From an uncultured Magnetospirillum sp. (GTDB lineage Bacteria > Pseudomonadota > Alphaproteobacteria > Rhodospirillales > Magnetospirillaceae), in the NCBI RefSeq assembly GCF_903853455.1, contig NZ_CAINTR010000114.1, positions 1 through 64,000 of the forward strand: a DNA stretch of 64,000 nucleotides, written 5' to 3'. The translations under genes were made by a program, and so were the position numbers. The notes beneath the pieces were generated by a model that had not been told where the DNA came from, did no database searches, and saw nothing but the letters and a program-made list of their open reading frames with translations. This document shows, piece after piece, positions 47,554-57,252 of the stretch. The first letter of the stretch is position 1; each line of letters begins with the position of its first letter.

Positions 47554-48966
47554 ATGGGTGCGGCATTCGACACCATCGCCTTCAAGGCGTCCCTGTGCGA
47601 CGGTTGCGGCGACTGCATGACCACCTGCGCCGAGGTCAAACAGGGCGCCAGCCGAATCGACATCGTCCCCGGGGCGACGGAGAACGCCTTCGAACTGGCC
47701 ATCTGCCGCCAGTGCGGCGATCCCAAATGCGCCATGGTCTGTCCCTCGGGCGCCCTGGCCAAGGATGGCGGCTCGGGGGTGATCGGCTGGGATTCCGACA
47801 AATGCGTCGATTGCCTGCTGTGCACCGCCGGCTGCGCCTTCGGCGGCATCGCGGTGGATCCTTCGGTGGCCCGCGTCGCCAAATGCGACCAGTGCGGCGG
47901 CGACCCGGCTTGCGTCAAATCCTGCCCCACCGGAGCGCTGGAATTCCGCAAGGCCGGCAGCCTCTACCGCGAATACGGCGACAAGGAAGACCTGTTCGTG
48001 CCCGGCCTGTCCGGCTGCCTGGGCTGCAACTCCGAACTGATCATGCGCCACGCCATGCGCAAGATCGGCCGCAACGCCGTGCTGGCGACGCCGCCCGGCT
48101 GCATCCCCGGCATGGGCTCGGTTGGCTATAATGGCAAGACCGGCACCAAGGTGCCGGTGTTCCACCCGCTGCTGACCAACACCGCCTCCATGCTGGCGGG
48201 CATCCGCCGCTACTACGACAAGATCGGCCGCAAGGACATCGTGGTCATGGCCCTGGCCGGCGACGGCGGCACCGCCGATTGCGGCTTCCATGCCGTGTCG
48301 GGCGCCGCCGAGCGCGGCGAGAAGATTCTTTATATCTGCGTCGACAACGAAGGCTACATGAACACCGGCATGCAGCGCTCGGGAACCACGCCCTACGGCT
48401 CGTGGACCTCCACCACCCCAGTGGGCGAGCATATGAAGGGCAAGACCCAGGACGCCAAGAATCTTCCCATGATCATGGCGGCCCATAAGTGCCGCTATGT
48501 GGCCACCGCCTCGACCGGCTACATGGAAGACCTTTACGACAAGCTGGACAGGGCCATCGAAGCGTCGTTCGAGGGCTTCGCCTATCTGCACATCTACTCC
48601 CCCTGCCCCACCGGCTGGCGCATTCCGTCCAACAAGGTGATCGACGCCTGCCGCATGAGCGTGGAGACCAACTTCGTCACCCTGTGGGAATACACCCCCG
48701 CGACCGGGATACGCTTCACCCGGTCGCCCGACAACGCCCTGCCGATCACCGCCTACGTCAAGATGATCGGCAAGTATCGCCATCTGTCCCAGGAGCAACT
48801 CGACCATATCCAGGCCAAGGTCGACGAGCAGGTGGCGCTGCTGCGAATCATGGCGGCGGAATCGCCGCCGCCCCCGCCGGCGCACCGGCCTCCGGCTCCC
48901 CTCTCCGCTCCGGCCGGCAGCGATTCGTCGCAACCGTCACTCCGTCGGGAGATCTCACGGAACTAG
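47554..48966 (+). CDS. padI: phenylglyoxylate dehydrogenase, beta subunit with polyferredoxin domain
   Basis: A 470-residue protein. The N-terminal 140 residues hold several [4Fe-4S] sets (CDGCGDCMTTC, CRQCGDPKCAMVCP, CVDCLLCTAGC, CDQCGGDPACVKSCP). The rest is the thiamine-diphosphate beta domain (ALAGDGGTADCGFHAVSG to VDNEGYMN). The last about 35 residues (ESPPPPPAHRPPAPL onwards) are Pro/Ser-rich and look unlike a catalytic fold. GGAGG precedes the ATG, and a terminator follows the stop. Confidence 0.9.
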   Translation: MGAAFDTIAFKASLCDGCGDCMTTCAEVKQGASRIDIVPGATENAFELAICRQCGDPKCAMVCPSGALAKDGGSGVIGWDSDKCVDCLLCTAGCAFGGIAVDPSVARVAKCDQCGGDPACVKSCPTGALEFRKAGSLYREYGDKEDLFVPGLSGCLGCNSELIMRHAMRKIGRNAVLATPPGCIPGMGSVGYNGKTGTKVPVFHPLLTNTASMLAGIRRYYDKIGRKDIVVMALAGDGGTADCGFHAVSGAAERGEKILYICVDNEGYMNTGMQRSGTTPYGSWTSTTPVGEHMKGKTQDAKNLPMIMAAHKCRYVATASTGYMEDLYDKLDRAIEASFEGFAYLHIYSPCPTGWRIPSNKVIDACRMSVETNFVTLWEYTPATGIRFTRSPDNALPITAYVKMIGKYRHLSQEQLDHIQAKVDEQVALLRIMAAESPPPPPAHRPPAPLSAPAGSDSSQPSLRREISRN

Positions 48967-48975
48967 ATATAAAGA

Positions 48976-49015
48976 CGCCGTCAGCCCTGGGGGGGGGTGA
49001 CGGCGCTTATTTTGT
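48976..49015 (+). terminator. Rho-independent terminator of padEFGHI
   Basis: CGCCGTCA and TGACGGCG pair around a G-rich loop, followed by CTTATTTTG. It lies ten bases after the padI stop. Confidence 0.85.
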
Positions 49016-49034
49016 CCGGAAAGGTGTCGCGGCC

Positions 49035-49244
49035 TTAAAGCCTTTCCACATCCACGTCATGGTGCCGATGGCCGTAATGGTCCAGCCAACCGGCATCGCC
49101 CAAACAAACGGGCTCCGTGGTATGCGCCTGCTCAGCCATGTGATGACGCACTTCCTTGACATCGTGGGGTGCGATCACCTGAAGAATATCCTTGGCGAGA
49201 TGGCTGCTGAGCGCCATTACAGCAGTGGTTGGGTTCTCGAGCAT
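49035..49244 (-). CDS. small His-rich protein of unknown function
   Basis: A 69-residue protein. The start ATG 49244 has an excellent ribosome site (GAGGAGG, six bases upstream), and a longer frame to 49409 was rejected because of this. The body is helical (AVMALSSHLAKDILQVIAPHDVKEVRHH); the tail DHYGHRHHDVDVE could bind metal. It is convergent with padI. Not recognised. Confidence 0.6.
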   Translation of the reverse strand: MLENPTTAVMALSSHLAKDILQVIAPHDVKEVRHHMAEQAHTTEPVCLGDAGWLDHYGHRHHDVDVERL

Positions 49245-49353
49245 ACCGTCCTCCTCTCCCAATGGGAGTTGACGTATTGTATGACAACAAAGCGTTAACC
49301 ACATCCCTTGGCCGCTGCATGGCAGCTTCCCAGGAAGCACAGCAGCATCGCTG

Positions 49354-50091
49354 TTAATCGGGAAGCCCGCGGCGGGCACGATCGGCCGACGCCAGGGCGG
49401 ATTCCGCATCCTCGCCCCCCTGCAGGACGTGGTAGCCGGCGAACATGGCGAAGCTGTGGGACTGTCCCTGCCACTGGTAAGGCTGAAGATTGATGCGCTC
49501 CATCACCTCGCGCACCTTTTCACGCGCGGCACCGAGCGCGGTGCCGGGAAGCAGGACAGCGAAATCGCTGCTGCCCAGCAGCCCCACCAGATCGGTGCTG
49601 CGCAACGCCCCCACCAGATTGGCGCAGATGTGGCGCAAGGCCCCGTCCCCGGCGACGAAGCCGTGGATCTGGCGGATATGCTCGATGCCGTTGATGTGGA
49701 GAACCACCAGGGTGCCGTCGCCGCTGCCGGTAATCAGCAGCGCCTCCAGCTCACGCATGAAGCCGCGGCGATTCAAGCCCGCCACCACGGGGTCATGGTC
49801 CGCCAACCCCTCCAGATAGGCTTGGTGGCGACGGTGCTGGCCGTCGAGCCAGCGCAACCGGTCGACCTCGGCCAGCATCCCGGTCACCAGCCGCAGCACC
49901 TCCGGCGTGACCACATCCTCGGGCAGGCCGAGGATCGACGCCACGTCGGAAACGGTGTGTTCGGTCTGGGGCGGCTGATTCGGGGGATAGGGCGACTGAT
50001 GGTGCCCGGCGTGATGGAAATCCTGATCGCGCACGTACTCGTTGACGTGCCCGACCGAGTAGACCGGATCAGTATGGAACTGGTTGGCCAT
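49354..50091 (-). CDS. degenerate GGDEF-domain protein
   Basis: A 245-residue soluble protein. A short N-terminal region rich in His/Pro/Gln (about 20-50) precedes a GGDEF fold (about 85-245) recognisable by DPVVAGLNRRGFMRELEALL, VVLHINGIEHI and a late SFAMFAGYHVL. The signature is GSSDF in place of GGDEF, so the metal- and GTP-binding glycines and the acidic pair are damaged; diguanylate cyclase activity is unlikely. It may bind a partner or GTP. The ATG at 50091 follows AGGGTG. Confidence 0.75.
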   Translation of the reverse strand: MANQFHTDPVYSVGHVNEYVRDQDFHHAGHHQSPYPPNQPPQTEHTVSDVASILGLPEDVVTPEVLRLVTGMLAEVDRLRWLDGQHRRHQAYLEGLADHDPVVAGLNRRGFMRELEALLITGSGDGTLVVLHINGIEHIRQIHGFVAGDGALRHICANLVGALRSTDLVGLLGSSDFAVLLPGTALGAAREKVREVMERINLQPYQWQGQSHSFAMFAGYHVLQGGEDAESALASADRARRGLPD

Positions 50092-50227
50092 CTCACACCC
50101 TGAATATGCTCCCGATCCTAACATGATCACGCGCTCATGTCCGATATTTCGGCAATCCGTCCTTGCTTCGCCGACGTCGTTCCCTATAATTCCGCCCTTT
50201 CTTCAACCACTTCGTCGAGGGTGACGC

Positions 50228-50745
<518 letters not shown>

Positions 50746-50749
<4 letters not shown>

Positions 50750-51858
50750 GTACCGAATCCCAGATCCGCCCGCTGCCGCCGGGCAGCACCATCGGTGTGA
50801 TCGGCGGTGGCCAGTTGGGGCGCATGGCGGCCATGGCGGCCGCCAAGCTGGGCTATCTCGTCCATGTCTTCTCGCCGGAGAAGAACGGCCCCGCCGCCCA
50901 AGTCTCGGCCGCCGCGACGGTGGCGGACTATTCCGACCAAGCCGCCATTGAGGCCTTCGCCTGTACGGTCGACGTGGTCACCTTCGAGTTCGAGAACATC
51001 CCGGCGGAAAGCGTCCGCCTGATGGCGGCCCATGCGCCGGTACGGCCGTGCTGGAGCGTGCTGGAGGTCGCCCAGGACCGCATCAACGAAAAGCGCTTCT
51101 TCGCCTCCATCGGCATCGCCACCGCTCCGTGGCGCGAAGTGGGAAGCCTGGCCGAGTTGACCGCCGCAGTGGCCGAGATCGGCCGTCCGGCGGTGTTGAA
51201 GACGGCGCGGCTGGGCTATGACGGCAAGGGTCAGGTCAAGATCGGCCCCGACACGGATCTGGCGGAGGCCTGGGCGGCGCTGGGCGCCGGCCTGGAGAGC
51301 GCCGGGGCCGGCGTGCTGGAAGGCTTCATCGACTTCGAAGGTGAGATATCGGTGATCGTGGCGCGCGGCCTCGACGGCGGCTGGGCGGCTTTCGACCCGG
51401 TGTGGAACGTCCATCGCGATCACATCCTCGACACCACCAGCGCTCCCGCCCCGATTTCGCGGGAGATGGCCGATGCCGCCATGGACATCGCCCACCGTGC
51501 CGCCGAGGCGCTGGGCGTCGTCGGGCTGCTGGCGGTGGAAATGTTCGTCACCAAGGACGGGCTGCTGGCCAACGAGATGGCGCCCCGGCCGCACAATTCC
51601 GGCCACTGGACCATGGATGCCTGCGTCACCGATCAGTTCGAGCAGTTCATCCGCGCCGTTTGCGGCCTGCCGCTGGGATCGCCGGAGCGCCACTCCGACG
51701 CCGAGATGAAGAATTTGATCGGCGGCGACGTCGATCAATGGCTGAGCATTCTGAGCGATCCCCACGCCAAACTCCACCTGTACGGCAAGGCCGAGGCCCG
51801 GCCGGGACGCAAGATGGGCCATGTCAACCGCATCCGGCCACGTTCGGACCGCGTCTAG
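50746..51858 (+). CDS. purK: N5-carboxyaminoimidazole ribonucleotide synthase
   Basis: A 370-residue ATP-grasp enzyme. It begins at GTG 50746 overlapping purE (GTGA); motifs are [26 protein letters not shown] and [17 protein letters not shown]. It uses ATP and bicarbonate to carboxylate AIR, feeding PurE. Confidence 0.95.
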
Positions 51859-51978
51859 AGGCGTTCCGAATCGACACGGGCGGTGACGATTTCGTAACCT
51901 CCGCATTTGGACGTTGACGCCCAACCCCTTATTGCCGGATTTTTGCTGGCGTTTTTCATTCCGTCCCCAGGAGCCCCT

Positions 51979-52599
51979 TTGGAAGAGCTCGTCGTTCACA
52001 TCCTGAAGGAATACGGCTTCCTGCTTTATCCGTTCATCTCCGCGTGGACTTTCGTCGAGGGCGAAACCGTGGTGATCGTCACCGGGGTCCTGGCGTCGGA
52101 AGGGCGCTTCAACGTCAGCGTCGAACTGCTGGCGTTGGCGGCTTTGACCGGAAGCTTCTTCGGCGACCAGCTCTACTACTACATCGGCCGCAAATACGGC
52201 TCGCCGCTGCTCAAGCGCTGGCCGAAACTCACCGGCAAGATGGAGTGGGCTTTCCTGGCGGTGAACCGGACGCCGGCCATGTTCATCCTGTCGTTCCGCT
52301 GGATCTACGGGGTCCGCAACGTCGCTCCTTTCATCGTCGGCATCGCCGGGGTTCCTCGCGTCAAATATCTGGTGCTGAACTTCATAGCCGCCGCCATCTG
52401 GGCGCACAGCTTCGCCTGGGGCGGCTACTACATGGGGCGCAAGCTGGAGGATTGGCTGGGCGACAGCAAATGGTTCGTCCTCTTCGGATTCGTCGCCTTC
52501 ATGATCGGCTTCGGCGTGTTCGGGGCATTGCGCGGCAAGCGCAAATCGGATGAAATCAGTGCCGCGCAAAATCCCCCCCCCAGCGAGGGTTCCTCATGA
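51979..52599 (+). CDS. DedA-family inner-membrane protein
   Basis: A 206-residue protein. Family landmarks are YPFISAWTFVEGETVVIVTG, GSFFGDQLYYYIGRKYG and FRWIYGVRNVAPFIVG, with about five membrane segments. DedA proteins are thought to be lipid scramblases or transporters. TTG 51979, six bases after AGGAG, is the likely start. The stop overlaps the ATG of the cNMP-binding gene. Confidence 0.8.
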   Translation: MEELVVHILKEYGFLLYPFISAWTFVEGETVVIVTGVLASEGRFNVSVELLALAALTGSFFGDQLYYYIGRKYGSPLLKRWPKLTGKMEWAFLAVNRTPAMFILSFRWIYGVRNVAPFIVGIAGVPRVKYLVLNFIAAAIWAHSFAWGGYYMGRKLEDWLGDSKWFVLFGFVAFMIGFGVFGALRGKRKSDEISAAQNPPPSEGSS

Positions 52600-53243
52600 T
52601 GGACGGCGTCCAGGCCCCCGAAACCACCGAGTTGAAGCTCGAGAAGCTTAGCCTGCCCTCTGGAACCGTGCTGTTCCGGCAGGGGGACACGGGCGACGCC
52701 GCCTATATCCTGGACAAGGGCAAGATCGTCATCTTCCAGCAGGTGGAGGGCCAGAGGGTCGAGTTGGATTCCATCAAGCCGGGGGAAATCTTCGGTGAAA
52801 TGGCGGTCATCGACCGCAGCGAACGCATGGCCACCGCCGTCGCCGCCGCCGACAGCGTCGTCACCCGCATTCCCGAGCCGCTGTTCGCCACCAAGCTGGA
52901 AGGCACCCACAAATTCGTCCGCGCCCTGGTCGCCATGTTCATCAAGAACATCCGCAGTTCGCACCGCATCTTCGTCCGGCGGCCGCGCAGCTTCCGTGAC
53001 AACATCAAGCTGATCCGCCACTTCTCCTTCAACATCAAGCGCTACGCCAACTTGATGGAGGATCAGCCGTTGGCCGAGGAGATGCTGAGCGTCCTGGCCC
53101 GGTTGGAGCAGTGCGTCGGCGACCTGGCCGAAGTCGGCCAGCGCGCCAAGGACAAGCGCCACGACCATATCGTCGAGGACGCCGAGCACAGCAACCTGGA
53201 CCTCAAGGCGGCCATGGGCACCGAAGGCCGCCGCACGCTGTAG
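52596..53243 (+). CDS. cyclic-nucleotide-binding-domain protein without DNA-binding domain
   Basis: A 215-residue protein. A cNMP-binding fold (about 20-115: FRQGDTGDAAYILDKGKIVIF, PGEIFGEMAVIDRSERMATAVA) is followed by a basic, helical C-terminus lacking a Crp-type helix-turn-helix. It overlaps the DedA gene by four bases, so it may tune membrane or lipid functions. The ligand is unknown. Confidence 0.8.
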   Translation: MMDGVQAPETTELKLEKLSLPSGTVLFRQGDTGDAAYILDKGKIVIFQQVEGQRVELDSIKPGEIFGEMAVIDRSERMATAVAAADSVVTRIPEPLFATKLEGTHKFVRALVAMFIKNIRSSHRIFVRRPRSFRDNIKLIRHFSFNIKRYANLMEDQPLAEEMLSVLARLEQCVGDLAEVGQRAKDKRHDHIVEDAEHSNLDLKAAMGTEGRRTL

Positions 53244-53253
53244 TCGGATCTGT

Positions 53254-54480
53254 TCAGATCAGACCGAATCCAGTCACGATCCGCGCCGCCCGCTCCCGCC
53301 AAGTATGGTTCTCCAGATAGACGTCCATGGCGTCGGCCGTCATGGCATCCAACCGGTCCGGTCTGGCCAGCAGTTCTCCCAACGTGTCGTCGGCGCTCTC
53401 CGGATCCTGGAGGAAGACGATGTTGTGGCCGTCCTCGAACGTTTCGGCCATGAAGTCGGACGGATCGGTCGCCACCAGCGACCCGCTGTGCATGCCGTAC
53501 CAGATCCGCTCGTGGGAGCCGCCGGGAAAGACTCCCACCGTGTTGAGGGTAATCCGCGCCCTGCGCATCAGGGTCAGCACTTCGCTGCCCCAGCGAAAGC
53601 CATAGGGAACCACCGTGTCGGGTAGGGTTCCGAAGAAGCCCTCGCCGATCTGGCCGACCAGATGGACCGGATGGCGTCTGATGGCGGAAAGCAGCCGGAA
53701 TCTCCGGTTGCTCTCGACCCAACGGGCGAGAATCTGCAGTAGGCCCAGGACATTGTCCTGTCCCAGGGCCGGCACGAGGTCCACGGAGCGCTGCAACGCC
53801 GCGAGCCGCAGCGCCGAATAAGGCTCGACCCCATCGCTGGCCATGTCCACCGCCGCGGCGAAGATTTCCCTGACCACCGCCGGGTTGTCGGCGCCGACGA
53901 CGGAGCGGATGTAGGCGCTGTCCGGCCGGCTGAGAAGATTTCCCACGAACAGGATCGGAACGTCGCGCTCGGCGGCACTCCTGACCGGCACCGTCGGGCG
54001 TGCGGACGGGCCGCCATGGGGCACGAAGACGCTGGGGTTCCTGATGCCGAAATCGCGTAGGAAATCGGTGTGGCCCAGATCCACGGTGGTCACGCCGGCC
54101 TGTGGCGAAAGGTTGCCGCGAAGTTCGGCAAGCTTCGAATAGGGCGCGTCGGTCAGCACGGCAATCCGCTGGAAGGGGGGATCGCGAAAAGCCAGGGCGG
54201 CATTCCAGTCCATGACGACCTCGCCGCCGTTCTCCAGGAACGCCCTGATCTCGGCGAAAACCGTCGACGCGGGAATCACCCGCCACCACGGTTCGTCGGT
54301 GAAGGCGAGAAACTTGCACGACACCGCCCGTTCCGGAATCTCGGCCGCGTCGCCGCCTTCCGCGATCAGCAGCAATGTGGCGTCAAGCCCTAGGTCACGC
54401 AATCCCGACACCAGATCCAGCGCCATCCGCGACACCAGGCACATCCCAGCGGCACTGGAAAAGAACAACACCTTCCGCAT
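53254..54480 (-). CDS. glycosyltransferase, CgeB-like
   Basis: A 408-residue protein of GT-B type. The C-terminal half carries GSEVLTLMRRARITLNTVGVFPGGSHERIWYGM and EDGHNIVFLQDPESADDTL, typical of the CgeB/YkvP glycosyltransferase group. No membrane segment is seen. The radical SAM gene lies 87 bases upstream on the same strand; a common pathway for a glycan or modified peptide is possible, but the acceptor is unknown. Confidence 0.65.
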   Translation of the reverse strand: MRKVLFFSSAAGMCLVSRMALDLVSGLRDLGLDATLLLIAEGGDAAEIPERAVSCKFLAFTDEPWWRVIPASTVFAEIRAFLENGGEVVMDWNAALAFRDPPFQRIAVLTDAPYSKLAELRGNLSPQAGVTTVDLGHTDFLRDFGIRNPSVFVPHGGPSARPTVPVRSAAERDVPILFVGNLLSRPDSAYIRSVVGADNPAVVREIFAAAVDMASDGVEPYSALRLAALQRSVDLVPALGQDNVLGLLQILARWVESNRRFRLLSAIRRHPVHLVGQIGEGFFGTLPDTVVPYGFRWGSEVLTLMRRARITLNTVGVFPGGSHERIWYGMHSGSLVATDPSDFMAETFEDGHNIVFLQDPESADDTLGELLARPDRLDAMTADAMDVYLENHTWRERAARIVTGFGLI

Positions 54481-54567
54481 GTTCCGTCGCCCCCTTCCCG
54501 CCCCGATGGTCCGTCACGGTCCACTATCTCGCACTTTCGTTAACGAGACCATGCGCCCCCGGCGAAA

Positions 54568-55401
54568 TCAGTCCGTCGGATCCGATGGTGGCGCGGTCTC
54601 GTCGGGACGGTGCGAAAAGAACTCCAATTGGACCGGACACATGCCGCAGATGCTTTCCGGTGCGAAATTGGCATTCAGGAACGTCTTGTACTGCTCTTTG
54701 GAGGAATGAACGTCGAGCCCGGCATAAGCCAGATAAGGCTGCCACTCCGGAACGGAATCCAAGCCGAATTTTTCAGAGACCAGACGGAGATAGGCGATGG
54801 GCGGACATTTCCACAGTCGCCCCCGGAACAGAGTCAGGCAGAACTTCTCGCAGCAGGCCGCCCAGGAGCGAGCGGGCGAACCGTCGTCGAAGGGACGCAT
54901 CGCCGCGCCCTCGCCTCGGTAGGTGCTGTAGAACAGGACGCGGTTTTCCCGCACGATCAGCTTCACCCCATGCTGATCCGCCATGGCCCGAGCCTTGGCG
55001 ATGGCGGCTCGATACTGGTCGGGCGGCTGGGTGTGGTGGCTGATCTGCAAGATGCTTCCCGTCGCCGCCAGGGTCGGCCACAGGTCGGGCTGGCGATCAA
55101 GCAGCAGACCGTTGCTGACCATGCCGCGCTCGATATCCGGCCAAAGCTCGCTGGCAAGCCACAGATAGTCGCACAATTGACGATTGAGAACCGGCTCTCC
55201 GCCAAGCAGATAGAACGTCTTCGGGCGGAGCCTCTTGCTGACCGCCGAAAGCCAGGGGATACCCTGTGCCAGCGGCACAACCCCCTTGAGGCCATAATTG
55301 GAATAGTGCGAGCAGTTCCGGCAATGAAGATTGCAGGCGTGGGCGATGTCCATCTCAATGCCGAACGGCAAATCGATGAGGTCGGACTCGCCCTCGGCCA
55401 T
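54568..55401 (-). CDS. radical SAM protein
   Basis: A 277-residue protein. The SAM cluster motif is CNLHCRNC near residue 24, followed by YLLGGEPVLNR. A C-terminal set of cysteines (CCEKFC, WKCPP, CGMC) resembles a SPASM/twitch auxiliary cluster. AGGAG lies eight bases before ATG 55401; the frame is open further upstream through the iron permease gene but without reason to start there. The substrate is unknown. Confidence 0.75.
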   Translation of the reverse strand: MAEGESDLIDLPFGIEMDIAHACNLHCRNCSHYSNYGLKGVVPLAQGIPWLSAVSKRLRPKTFYLLGGEPVLNRQLCDYLWLASELWPDIERGMVSNGLLLDRQPDLWPTLAATGSILQISHHTQPPDQYRAAIAKARAMADQHGVKLIVRENRVLFYSTYRGEGAAMRPFDDGSPARSWAACCEKFCLTLFRGRLWKCPPIAYLRLVSEKFGLDSVPEWQPYLAYAGLDVHSSKEQYKTFLNANFAPESICGMCPVQLEFFSHRPDETAPPSDPTD

Positions 55402-55604
55402 GGCACAACTCCTGGATCGGGCCTCGGACACCACCGCCCCGACAGGGCTTTCACCCGGCGAACCGCAGGATCTACCCGGCATGTCTAGGGGGTGGAGGAT
55501 CCACCCGGCTGCGTTCGATTCTAGCTCATTCAAGTCCGCAGGAGAACGACGGAAATCGATGACGGGCCGATCCGCCGGCTTCGTCGGAACGTTTGTGGCC
55601 GGCC

Positions 55605-56426
55605 TTAATTCGCCCCCGAACCGGTGGTCCGGCTGGCCATGCGGGTCAAGCCGGTGATGGCCAGCAGGGTGGCGCCGTAGGCGAGAATCTGGCCGGCGCT
55701 GGGGCGGTCCATGTATCCGACCAGGGTGTGGGCGATCCGGCCGGGAAGGCTGCCCTCGGACAGCAGCCCGGAGGTGTCCCACAACGGCTGGGTGGCGATC
55801 TCCAAGATTCCGGCGGCCGCCAGATAATTCACCGCCTGCGCCGCCATCCCGGCCGCCAACAGCGTCACCAGCCAGGAGGTCACGCTGAACAGATGGCGGG
55901 TCGGAATGATCAGCAGCCCGGCATAGAGGAGCGCGCCGACCGCCGCGCCCGCCGCCAGCCCCAGACCGAAGCCCAAAGCCGTCGCCATGACGCCGTCGCC
56001 GCCCGCGGCCGAAACGCCGTAGAGGAACAGGACCGTCTCGCCTCCCTCGCGCAGCACCGCCACCCCTACCACCACGGCCAGCACCGACAACGGCTTGGCT
56101 CCCATGGAAACCGCGTGACCGACCGTCTTCATATCCCGGGCCATCTCGCGGCCATGCGTGCTCATCCAGATCGTATGCCAACCCAGCATGACGACCGCCA
56201 CCAGCAGGACCGAAGCGTTGAAGACTTCCTGGCCCATACCGGCCAGAGCATCGGACAGGGCTTCGGCCGATCCCGCCAAAATCGCCGAGCCGATCAGACC
56301 AGCGGCGACGCCGGCGGCGATCCAGGCCCGGCTGCGGTCCACCCCCTTGGTGGCGGCCAGGACGATGCCGATGATCAGCGCGGCTTCGAGGACCTCGCGA
56401 AAAACGATAATGGCGGCAGCCAGCAT
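55605..56426 (-). CDS. FTR1-family iron permease
   Basis: A 273-residue membrane protein with about seven helices. The two REXXE motifs of FTR1/EfeU are present: REVLE near residue 10 and REGGE in the middle. It imports iron across the inner membrane. AGGGGG precedes ATG 56426. A palindrome 20 bases upstream suggests iron control. No EfeO or EfeB partner is adjacent. Confidence 0.85.
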   Translation of the reverse strand: MLAAAIIVFREVLEAALIIGIVLAATKGVDRSRAWIAAGVAAGLIGSAILAGSAEALSDALAGMGQEVFNASVLLVAVVMLGWHTIWMSTHGREMARDMKTVGHAVSMGAKPLSVLAVVVGVAVLREGGETVLFLYGVSAAGGDGVMATALGFGLGLAAGAAVGALLYAGLLIIPTRHLFSVTSWLVTLLAAGMAAQAVNYLAAAGILEIATQPLWDTSGLLSEGSLPGRIAHTLVGYMDRPSAGQILAYGATLLAITGLTRMASRTTGSGAN

Positions 56427-56445
56427 GGAAGGCCCCCTGAAACGC

Positions 56446-56466
56446 AATTGCGATGCACTCGCAATT
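56446..56466. promoter_or_regulatory. palindromic operator before the iron permease, Fur-like
   Basis: AATTGCGA and TCGCAATT are perfect inverted arms five bases apart. Size and place are those of a Fur box, though the sequence does not match the E. coli consensus closely. The right arm overlaps a CGCAATT-CGTACCG stretch that recurs before the Liv binding-protein gene. Confidence 0.45.
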
Positions 56467-56541
56467 CGTACCGCTTTACCGCCGCCTTGTAAAGCCCTTA
56501 CTCCCGAGGGGGGACTCCCCCCCCTCCCCGCCTGCTGGCGC

Positions 56542-57252
56542 CTACAGACCCAGATAGGCTTCCTTGACCCGGTCATTGGCCAGCAGGTTGGAGCCGATGT
56601 CGTTCAGCACCACCGAACCGGTTTCCAGCACATAGCCGCGATCAGCGATGGCCAGGGCGGCATAGGCGTTCTGCTCCACCAGGAAGATGGTGGTGCCGGC
56701 CTCCTTCAGGGTGACGATGGTGCGGAAGATCTCGGCCACCAGCAGCGGCGCCAGCCCCATGCTGGGCTCGTCCAACAGCAGCACGCGGGGGTTGGCCATC
56801 AGCGCCCGGGCGATGGCCAGCATCTGCTGCTGACCGCCCGACAGGGTCCCGGCCGGCAGCAGCCGCTTCTTGTACAGAATGGGGAACATCTCGTACATGC
56901 GGTCCATGTCGGCCTTGATGTCCGCGCCATGGCGTCGATAGGCCCCCAGACGGAGGTTGTCCTCCACCGACATGGGGCCGAACACCTGACGTCCCTCGGG
57001 CGACTGGCTGATCCCCAGGCCGACCCGGTGCTCCGGCGCCATCTTGGTGATGTCCTGTCCCGCGAAGGAGATGCTGCCGGCGGTCACCGACTGAACCCCG
57101 GAGATGCAGCGCAGCAAGGTGGTCTTGCCGGCGCCGTTGGCCCCGACCAGGGCGACCAGTTCGCCCTCCGATACCTTGACGTCGATGCCCTTCAGGGCCT
57201 GGATGCGGCCGTAATGGCTGGTCAAGCCGGAGATTTCGAGAAGCGTCGCCAT
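56542..57252 (-). CDS. livF: second Liv-type importer, ATPase F
   Basis: A 236-residue ATPase: Walker A GANGAGKTT, signature LSGGQQQMLAIARALM, Walker B VLLLDEPSMGLAP. ATG 57252 shares a base with the livG stop (TGATG); a GTG one codon earlier is possible. It is the last gene of the order binding protein-livH-livM-livG-livF. Confidence 0.9.
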   Translation of the reverse strand: MATLLEISGLTSHYGRIQALKGIDVKVSEGELVALVGANGAGKTTLLRCISGVQSVTAGSISFAGQDITKMAPEHRVGLGISQSPEGRQVFGPMSVEDNLRLGAYRRHGADIKADMDRMYEMFPILYKKRLLPAGTLSGGQQQMLAIARALMANPRVLLLDEPSMGLAPLLVAEIFRTIVTLKEAGTTIFLVEQNAYAALAIADRGYVLETGSVVLNDIGSNLLANDRVKEAYLGL

